From Galactobacter sp. (lineage in GTDB: Bacteria; Actinomycetota; Actinomycetes; Actinomycetales; Micrococcaceae): a stretch of DNA of 12,337 bases. The notes beneath the pieces were generated by a model. That model was not told the origin of the DNA, did no database searches, and saw nothing but the letters and a program-made list of their open reading frames with translations. Positions 7,207-12,337 of the stretch are shown one piece after another (position 1 is the first letter of the stretch; each line of letters opens with the position of its first letter). The translations under genes and the position numbers were made by a program. The stretch covers positions 1 to 12,337 of the forward strand of contig JALAHE010000101.1 of assembly GCA_022712075.1 (NCBI GenBank). Direction: 5' to 3'.

Positions 7207-8187
7207 TCAGTCCTCGAGGGCCTCGAGCGGGACCGCGGCCTCGGTGCCCGGCTCGCCGCGTTCGGCGGCCGCCTTGTCTGCCATCGCCAGGAGGCGACGG
7301 ATGCGGCCGGCAATGGCGTCCTTCGTGAGCTGGGGGTCGGCGAGCCGCCCGAGCTCGTCGAGGCTCGCGTCCTTGTGCTGCAGGCGCAGCGTGCCGGCAT
7401 CTCGCAGGTGCTCTGGAACGTCGTCGCCCAGGATCTGGAGGGCGCGCGCCACCCGGGCGCCCGCGGCCACCGCCGCCTGCGCGCTGCGGCGCAGGTTGGC
7501 GTCGTCGAAGTTTGCAAGGCGGTTGGCGGTCGCGCGGACCTCCTTGCGCTGGCGTCGTTCCTCCCACACCGAGAGGGTCTGGCTTGCCCCCATGTGGCGC
7601 AGCAGCTCGGCGATCGCGTCGCCGTCGCGCAGCACCACGCGGTCCACGCCGCGGACCTCGCGGGCCTTAGCGCTCAGGCCGAGGCGGCGCGCCGCTCCGA
7701 CGAGGGCGAGGGCCGACTCCGGCCCTGGGCACGTGATCTCGAGGGCGGAGGAGCGACCGGGCTCGGTGAGCGAGCCGTGCGCGAGGAAGGCGCCGCGCCA
7801 CACGGCGCGGGCGTCGAGCACCGAGCCGTTCACGACGGTCGAGGGAAGCCCGCGCACGGGGCGCCCGCGGCCGTCCAGGAGGCCCGTCTGGCGGGCCAGG
7901 GCCTCGCCCTCGCGGACCACGCGGACCACAAAGCGCTCGCCCTTACGCAGGCCGCCGCCGGAGACCACGATGACCTCGGCGCGGTGGCCGTAGACCTCGG
8001 CCAAGGCGCGCCGCACGCGCTGGGCGGTCGCGGCTGAATCCACCTCGGCCTCGATCACGATGCGGCCGGAGATGATGTGCAGTCCTCCGGCGAACCGCAG
8101 CAAGGTGGCGACCTCCGCCCGGCGCTGCGAGGTCTGCCTCACCTCGAGCCTGGCTAGTTCGTCCTTGACGGAAGCGGTCAACGCCAT
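7207..8187 (-). CDS. whiA: WhiA, sporulation/cell-division regulator family DNA-binding protein
   Basis: WhiA proteins combine a degenerate LAGLIDADG homing-endonuclease-like domain with a C-terminal helix-turn-helix. In Streptomyces WhiA activates sporulation genes with WhiB; in non-sporulating Gram-positives it affects cell division and chromosome segregation. The 326-residue product starts MALTASVKDELARLEV, has RGAFLAHGSLTEP (131-143) in the N-terminal domain, the conserved VRATANRLANFDDANLRR (217-234), and a helix-turn-helix at about 275-301 (LADPQLTKDAIAGRIRRL). The ATG at 8187 has AAAGGA at 8199-8204, 11 nt upstream. It lies 53 nt after yvcK and probably belongs to the rapZ-yvcK-whiA operon. 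No clear terminator follows; only a weak 7-bp stem (7140-7146 with 7165-7171) is visible before sodA. Confidence 0.95.
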   Translation of the reverse strand: MALTASVKDELARLEVRQTSQRRAEVATLLRFAGGLHIISGRIVIEAEVDSAATAQRVRRALAEVYGHRAEVIVVSGGGLRKGERFVVRVVREGEALARQTGLLDGRGRPVRGLPSTVVNGSVLDARAVWRGAFLAHGSLTEPGRSSALEITCPGPESALALVGAARRLGLSAKAREVRGVDRVVLRDGDAIAELLRHMGASQTLSVWEERRQRKEVRATANRLANFDDANLRRSAQAAVAAGARVARALQILGDDVPEHLRDAGTLRLQHKDASLDELGRLADPQLTKDAIAGRIRRLLAMADKAAAERGEPGTEAAVPLEALED

Positions 8188-8240
8188 GGGTGCACGGATC
8201 CTTTCGGGTGCGTTGGTCTCCGTGTCGCGCCCTGGGGCGC

Positions 8241-9269
8241 TCAGAAGGAGGAAATCACGTCGCGATAGGCCGCCGCGAGCCGCAGCGGATCGTGGATGGG
8301 TTGGCCATCGCGCTGGCCCACTCTATCGAAGAAGACCCGTGCCCCGAGCCGGTGGGCCGCCTCGCGGAACCGGCTCACGTCCTCCACGGAGGTGGGGTCG
8401 GCCAACACGGCATCCACGCGCAACTGCGGGGCGTAGCGCCGAATCAGGTCGAGGTGATCCGCCGCGTCAAGCTCCAGCGTCTCGGAGGTGTCTGTGGTGA
8501 GGTTCATGGTCACGAGCGTCCGCCCGGGCGATTGTTCCAGGGCGCGCCGCACGTCCGGCAGCAGCAGGTGCGGCAGCACCGAGGTGAACCAGGAACCGGG
8601 GCCGAGCACATTCCAGTCGGCCTCCATGATCGCGGAGAGGGCCTCCGGCGTGCCCGGGGCCCCGGCGGGATCCAGCCCGATCTCGGTCACGCGCCCCTTC
8701 TGGGCGGCGCGGGCCAGCTCCACCTGGCCGGACACCGAGCGCGAGTTCAGGGCCCCGTCGACGCTTTGTGAGAGCACCGTGCCGTGGATCGTCAGCGGCG
8801 TGGTGCTCACGGGCAGCACGCGGCCGCGCGCGCCGAGCAGGCTGCCGGCCCAGCGCAGGCCCTCCACGGGGTCCTGGAGCATCTCCCACAGCGCCACGAT
8901 GAGCAGATTGCCCAGGGCGTGCCGATCCAGTGTGCCCGCCGATTCCGGCCGCGAGCTGAAGCGGTGCTGCATGACGTCGGCCCACGTCCTGCCCCACTCG
9001 GTGTCGTCGCACAGGGCCGCGAGGGCCATGCGCAGATCGCCGGGCGGTAGCACGCCAAACTCGTCGCGCAGGGTGCCGGAGGAGCCGCCGTCGTCCGCCA
9101 CGGTCACGACAGCCGTGAGGTCGGTGTCGAGGCGGCGCAGCGCCTGCAGGGACGCCGACAGGCCGTGCCCTCCGCCCAGGGCCGTGACCCTCCACTGCGC
9201 CGCGGGCGCGTGAGGACTGAGCTTGGGGGCAAGCATCGGCAGGAAGCCGGTGGGAATCTCCACGTTCAC
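8241..9269 (-). CDS. yvcK: YvcK/CofD-like gluconeogenesis-factor family protein
   Basis: YvcK-family proteins bind UDP-sugars in Bacillus and are needed for normal cell shape on gluconeogenic carbon sources; the mycobacterial homologue is CuvA. They share a fold with the phospholactate transferase CofD but are not thought to make F420. The 342-residue protein has TALGGGHGLS (29-38), VADDGGSSGTLRDEF (57-71), PPGDLRMAL (75-83), RHALGNLLIVAL (116-127) and VLGPGSWFTSVLPHLL, all typical. The GTG at 9269 overlaps the rapZ stop by GTGA. A second GTG at 9263, with GGGAG 5 nt before it, is an equally plausible start and would remove two residues. The overlap implies translational coupling to rapZ. Confidence 0.93.
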   Translation of the reverse strand: MNVEIPTGFLPMLAPKLSPHAPAAQWRVTALGGGHGLSASLQALRRLDTDLTAVVTVADDGGSSGTLRDEFGVLPPGDLRMALAALCDDTEWGRTWADVMQHRFSSRPESAGTLDRHALGNLLIVALWEMLQDPVEGLRWAGSLLGARGRVLPVSTTPLTIHGTVLSQSVDGALNSRSVSGQVELARAAQKGRVTEIGLDPAGAPGTPEALSAIMEADWNVLGPGSWFTSVLPHLLLPDVRRALEQSPGRTLVTMNLTTDTSETLELDAADHLDLIRRYAPQLRVDAVLADPTSVEDVSRFREAAHRLGARVFFDRVGQRDGQPIHDPLRLAAAYRDVISSF

Positions 9270-10159
9270 TCCCGCCCGAGGTCGCGGTGCACCACTGAAA
9301 CGCGCACCTCGGGGAACCCGGAGAGCCGGCGCGCGATCTCCTCGGAGATCGCCACGGAGCGGTGTTTGCCGCCCGTGCAGCCGATCGCGATGGTGGCGTA
9401 GTGCTTGCGCTCGCGGCGGTAGCCCTCGAAAACGGGGGCAAGCGCCGCGACGTAATGCTCGATGAACTCGCGCGTGCCCCCGGCGGCCAGCACGTAGTCG
9501 CGGACGTCAGGGTCCTGACCCGTGTGCGGGCGCAGCTCGGGGATCCAGTGCGGATTCGGAACGAAGCGCACATCGGCGACGTAGTTGGCGTCGACGGGGA
9601 GCCCGTACTTGAAGCCGAAGCTCATGACGTTCAATCGAAGGGTGATGGGTCCCTCGTCGGAGAAGACCTCGTGCACGGCGGCGGCCAGCTCGTGCACATT
9701 GAAGCGGGAGGTGTCCAGGACGATCTCCGCGGTGTCCTTGAACTCGGCCATGGCCACGCGTTCAGCGGCGATGCCGTCAACGATCCGGCCGTCTCCCTGC
9801 AGCGGGTGGGGGCGCCGGCCCTGCTCGAAGCGGCGCACCAGGACGTCGTCGTCGGCGTCGAGGAAGACCACCCGGTAGTTCAGCCCGGCGGCCCGCATCG
9901 CCTCGAGGGACTCGCGCAGGGCGGGGAACAGGCTGCGCGAGCGAATGTCGACGCCCACGGCCAGCTTGGGCAGCGCCTCCGGCGTGCGCGCCACGAGGTC
10001 GGTCAGGGTCTGGAGCATCTGCGGCGGCAGATTGTCGACGACGTACCAGCCCATGTCTTCCAGGGCGTGCGCCGCCGTGGTGCGTCCTGCGCCGGACATG
10101 CCGGTGAGCACCACGATCTCCGATTGCTGCGGCTTGTGCACCTCGGGAGTTGCATTCAT
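9266..10159 (-). CDS. rapZ: RapZ, nucleotide-binding (P-loop) protein
   Basis: RapZ (YvcJ family) binds nucleotides; in E. coli it is an RNA-binding adaptor controlling glmS through small RNAs, while the role in actinobacteria is unsettled. The 297-residue protein has a P-loop TGMSGAGRTT (19-28), in which Arg occupies the usual Lys position as is common in actinobacterial members. It also has DNLPP (42-46), the strand VVFLDADDD, RRPHPL, and the C-terminal IGCTGGKHRSV (259-269) of the domain that binds RNA in E. coli. The ATG at 10159 (MNATPEVHK) is chosen over the GTG at 10192, which lacks a ribosome site and adds an unconserved stretch. No clear Shine-Dalgarno precedes the ATG, but TAGGGT ends 7 nt before it, suggesting a leaderless start 45 nt downstream of uvrC. 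Confidence 0.94.
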   Translation of the reverse strand: MNATPEVHKPQQSEIVVLTGMSGAGRTTAAHALEDMGWYVVDNLPPQMLQTLTDLVARTPEALPKLAVGVDIRSRSLFPALRESLEAMRAAGLNYRVVFLDADDDVLVRRFEQGRRPHPLQGDGRIVDGIAAERVAMAEFKDTAEIVLDTSRFNVHELAAAVHEVFSDEGPITLRLNVMSFGFKYGLPVDANYVADVRFVPNPHWIPELRPHTGQDPDVRDYVLAAGGTREFIEHYVAALAPVFEGYRRERKHYATIAIGCTGGKHRSVAISEEIARRLSGFPEVRVSVVHRDLGRE

Positions 10160-10166
10160 GCACCCA

Positions 10167-10172
10167 ACCCTA
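10167..10172 (-). promoter_or_regulatory. Candidate leaderless -10 element of rapZ (TAGGGT)
   Basis: TAGGGT on the minus strand matches TANNNT and ends 7 nt before the rapZ ATG, in the 45-nt gap after uvrC. The identical hexamer with identical spacing precedes uvrC. No convincing -35 is visible. Confidence 0.5.
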
Positions 10173-10204
10173 GCGGCGCAGGGGCGCAGCACGGCCCAAG
10201 GAAC

Positions 10205-12112
10205 TCACCCCGCGTCATCGTGCAGCGCGGCGTGCACCGCCGCCGCGAGGGTCGACCCCACGCCCTTCACCTCGCCCAGATCGTCGAGCGAGGCGGCCCG
10301 CATCTTCTTGACCGAGCCGAAGTGCTTGAGGAGGGCTGCCTTCTTGGCCGGGCCCAGCCCCGGAACGTCGTCCAACACCGAGGTCAGCATTGACTTGCCG
10401 CGCCGCTCGCGGTGGAAGGTGATGGCAAAGCGGTGCGACTCGTCGCGCAGGCGCTGCAGGAGGTAGAGCCCCTCCGAATCGCGCGGAAGGATGACCGGGA
10501 ACTCGTCGCCCGGCACCCACACCTCCTCGAGGCGTTTAGCCAGGCCCACCACGGAGATCTCGGTGATGCCGAGGTCGTCAAGCGCCTGTTGGGCGGCGGC
10601 GACCTGCGGCGGCCCGCCGTCCACCACCACGAGGCTCGGCGGGTAGGAGAAGCGCGCCGGCGTCGCCGCCTCCGCGCTCACCTCGCCCGAGCTCAGCTCG
10701 TCCTCCCCAGCGAGCTCCTCGAGGTAGTACTGGAAGCGCCGGGAGATGACGTCGTACATCGATGAAGTGTCGTCCCTGGCCGCCTCCCCCGTGACCTTGA
10801 AACGGCGGTAGTCGCTCTTCTTGGGGAGGCCGTCCTCGAACACCACCATGGACCCGACCACGTTGGTGCCCGAAACGTGGGAGTTGTCGTAGCCCTCCAT
10901 GCGCAGCGGCGGCTCGGGCAGACCCAGCGCGTCCTGGATCTGCTGCAGTCCGGCCGAACGCACCGTCACATCGCCGGCCCGGCGGGCCTTGTGCAGGGCG
11001 AGGGCCTGGCGGGCGTTCTCCTGAACCGTGCCGGCAAGCTCCTTCTTGGGGCCGCGCTGGGCCACCTTGAGCTTGACCTTGGCGCCGCGGCGCTCGGCGA
11101 GCCACGCCGTCAGCGCCTCGGCGTCCTCCGGCAGCTCGGGGACCAGCACCTCGCGCGGGATGCGCGTGGCGTCGTCCATCTCGCCGTACACCTGCTGGAG
11201 CAGCTGTTCCAGGAGCTGCTCAAGCGAGACGTCCTCGACCTTTTCCATGACCCAGCCGCGCTGGCCGCGGATGCGCCCGCCGCGGACGTGGAACACCTGG
11301 ACCGCGGCCTCGAGGTCGTCCTCCTCCACGCCGAAGATGTCGGCGTCGACGCCCTCGTCGAGGACCACGGCGTTGCGTTCGAAGACGCGGCGCAGGGCCG
11401 CGATGTCGTCGCGGTGCCTGGCCGCCGCCTCGTAATCCATCTCCGCGGCGGCCGCACCCATGCGGCGCTCGAGCTCGCGGATGAAACGCTGACCGTCCCC
11501 ACCCATGAAGTCGCACAGCTCTTGGGCCAGCTCGCGGTGCTCCTGCGGCGAGATGCGGCCGACGCACGGGGCGGAGCACTTGCCGATGTAGCCGAGCAGG
11601 CACGGCCGCCCGCTGCGCTGGGCGCGGTTGAACACGCCGGCCGAGCACGAACGCACGGGGAAGACACGCAGCACGGTGTCGAGCGTCTCGCGGACCGCCT
11701 TGGCCGGGTAGAACGGGCCGAAGTACTTGGTTCCCTTGCGCTTGTCGCCGCGCATGACGAGGGCGCGGGGGTAGGTCTCACCCATGGTCACCGCGAGGTA
11801 CGGGTACGTCTTGTCGTCGCGGAACATGATGTTGAACCGCGGCGCGAATTCCTTGATCCACGTGAACTCGAGCTGCAGCGACTCCTGCTCGCTCGCCACG
11901 ACCGTCCACTCCACGCTCCCGGCCGTCGTGACCATGGTGCGCGTCTTGGGCGTGAGGTGCCGGGGATCCTGGAAGTAGGAGGTCAGGCGCTGGCGCAGGT
12001 TCTTTGCCTTGCCGACGTAGATGACGCGGCCGTGGGGGTCCCTGAAGCGGTACACGCCCGGATCGGTGGGAATCTCTCCCGTATGGGGGCGATAGGAGGC
12101 TGGATCCGGCAT
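10205..12112 (-). CDS. uvrC: UvrC, excinuclease ABC subunit C
   Basis: UvrC makes the 3' and 5' incisions around a DNA lesion handed over by UvrA-UvrB in nucleotide excision repair. The 635-residue product has the N-terminal GIY-YIG nuclease (PGVYRF at 18-23, IYVGKAKNLRQRL at 31-43) and four cysteines at 156, 171, 179 and 183, positions reported to hold an Fe-S cluster in E. coli. It continues with a UVR helical pair (about 211-245), the RNase H-like endonuclease with D409 in EGYDNSH, VVVDGG at 495-500 and H560 in RDESHRFAI, and tandem helix-hairpin-helix motifs (about 579-632). The ATG at 12112 starts just before the conserved TGEIPTDPGVY; the frame continues to 12220 but without family similarity. 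There is no strong Shine-Dalgarno; TAGGGT ends 7 nt before the ATG. Confidence 0.97.
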   Translation of the reverse strand: MPDPASYRPHTGEIPTDPGVYRFRDPHGRVIYVGKAKNLRQRLTSYFQDPRHLTPKTRTMVTTAGSVEWTVVASEQESLQLEFTWIKEFAPRFNIMFRDDKTYPYLAVTMGETYPRALVMRGDKRKGTKYFGPFYPAKAVRETLDTVLRVFPVRSCSAGVFNRAQRSGRPCLLGYIGKCSAPCVGRISPQEHRELAQELCDFMGGDGQRFIRELERRMGAAAAEMDYEAAARHRDDIAALRRVFERNAVVLDEGVDADIFGVEEDDLEAAVQVFHVRGGRIRGQRGWVMEKVEDVSLEQLLEQLLQQVYGEMDDATRIPREVLVPELPEDAEALTAWLAERRGAKVKLKVAQRGPKKELAGTVQENARQALALHKARRAGDVTVRSAGLQQIQDALGLPEPPLRMEGYDNSHVSGTNVVGSMVVFEDGLPKKSDYRRFKVTGEAARDDTSSMYDVISRRFQYYLEELAGEDELSSGEVSAEAATPARFSYPPSLVVVDGGPPQVAAAQQALDDLGITEISVVGLAKRLEEVWVPGDEFPVILPRDSEGLYLLQRLRDESHRFAITFHRERRGKSMLTSVLDDVPGLGPAKKAALLKHFGSVKKMRAASLDDLGEVKGVGSTLAAAVHAALHDDAG

Positions 12113-12119
12113 GCCTGAA

Positions 12120-12125
12120 ACCCTA
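12120..12125 (-). promoter_or_regulatory. Candidate leaderless -10 element of uvrC (TAGGGT)
   Basis: TAGGGT on the minus strand matches TANNNT and ends exactly 7 nt before the uvrC ATG. A TTGACG occurs further upstream (about 12190) but is far too distant to be its -35. Confidence 0.5.
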
Positions 12126-12203
12126 TCGCGCCGGGGCGACTGCCGGCCGCCGGCGGCGGTCCCGCCGGGGCGCGGGAGGGCCTCCGGGTCGTCAATGAAC
12201 GAC

Positions 12204-12236
12204 GGCGCGCGGGGCCCCATGGGGGCCCCGCGCGCC
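12204..12236. terminator. 15-bp all-G/C hairpin upstream of uvrC
   Basis: The arms 12204-12218 (GGCGCGCGGGGCCCC) and 12222-12236 pair perfectly around a 3-nt loop (ATG). It probably ends the transcript of a gene beyond the right edge before uvrC, but the direction cannot be decided because no gene is identified there. Confidence 0.55.
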
Positions 12237-12337
12237 CGCGCGCCGGGGCAGCGCGGACAACGCGCCGCGAGGGGGCGGGGTGTTGCCGGCCCCGCGCACC
12301 AGCCCCCCGAGCGGCGCGATGGCCACGCCGCGCGCGG

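Larger units (their letters stand above)
12113..12337. other. Region upstream of uvrC to the window edge, no gene assigned
   Basis: This stretch is extremely GC-rich, so several frames are open by chance, including one minus-strand frame ending at a TGA at 12192-12194 and one plus-strand frame from an ATG at 12195 to the edge. Neither resembles a family I recognise. It holds the uvrC leaderless element and the hairpin at 12204-12236. Confidence 0.5.

Noticed and set aside
8241..9269. Coenzyme F420 biosynthesis (CofD) reading of the YvcK gene
   Set aside because: The gene is in the conserved rapZ-yvcK-whiA cluster and carries the YvcK-type GGGHGLS and DDGGSSG motifs; no other F420 gene is nearby.
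10877..12118. A long plus-strand open frame antisense to uvrC, and similar ones at 5001-6110, 2965-3792 and 1328-2293 (minus)
   Set aside because: They mirror genes with clear catalytic motifs. Their composition is the low-complexity Arg/Ala/Gly/Val pattern produced by antisense reading of GC-rich codons.
12192..12337. C-terminal end of a minus-strand gene upstream of uvrC
   Set aside because: A frame is open from the window edge to a TGA at 12192-12194, but it runs through the 15-bp hairpin and shows no recognisable motif; in sequence this GC-rich, open frames arise easily.

Overview
The window is a housekeeping block of a high-GC actinobacterium, most likely a member of the Micrococcaceae (Micrococcales). 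The evidence is the GC-rich third codon positions, the presence of opcA and whiA, and the gene order uvrC-rapZ-yvcK-whiA-(sodA)-gap-pgk-tpiA-secG facing zwf-opcA, which I recall from Arthrobacter-like genomes. The genus cannot be fixed from the sequence alone. I see no mobile element, CRISPR array, tRNA or rRNA.

Layout: the plus strand (1-2482) carries the oxidative pentose-phosphate genes. zwf is cut at its 5' end by the window edge, and opcA overlaps its stop by ATGA. opcA contains an in-frame TAG at 2279-2281, followed by a well-conserved OpcA C-terminus in the same frame up to 2482, so it is a broken gene or a sequence error. pgl, which often follows opcA in relatives, is absent. Two strong hairpins at 2502-2626 separate this block from the convergent minus-strand block.

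Minus strand, in transcription order from the right edge: uvrC (nucleotide excision repair), rapZ and yvcK (overlapping by GTGA), whiA, sodA, gap, pgk, tpiA and secG. The glycolytic genes gap, pgk and tpiA interconvert triose phosphates and 3-phosphoglycerate. secG, the small Sec translocon subunit, ends the operon. rapZ-yvcK-whiA is the conserved trio linked to cell-envelope and carbon control and to cell division.

Regulation visible in the sequence: uvrC, rapZ and pgk have no convincing Shine-Dalgarno sequence. Each has a TANNNT -10 hexamer ending exactly 7 nt before its ATG, the arrangement expected of leaderless transcripts. The pgk hexamer lies just after a perfect 21-bp hairpin that follows gap, so gap and pgk may be largely separate transcription units. 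Genes with good Shine-Dalgarno sequences (gap, sodA, secG, tpiA, whiA) do not show this pattern.

I did not find a novel multi-gene system. The points most worth checking are the interrupted opcA with its A10 tract, the missing pgl, the repeated leaderless-start arrangement and the gap/pgk hairpin.
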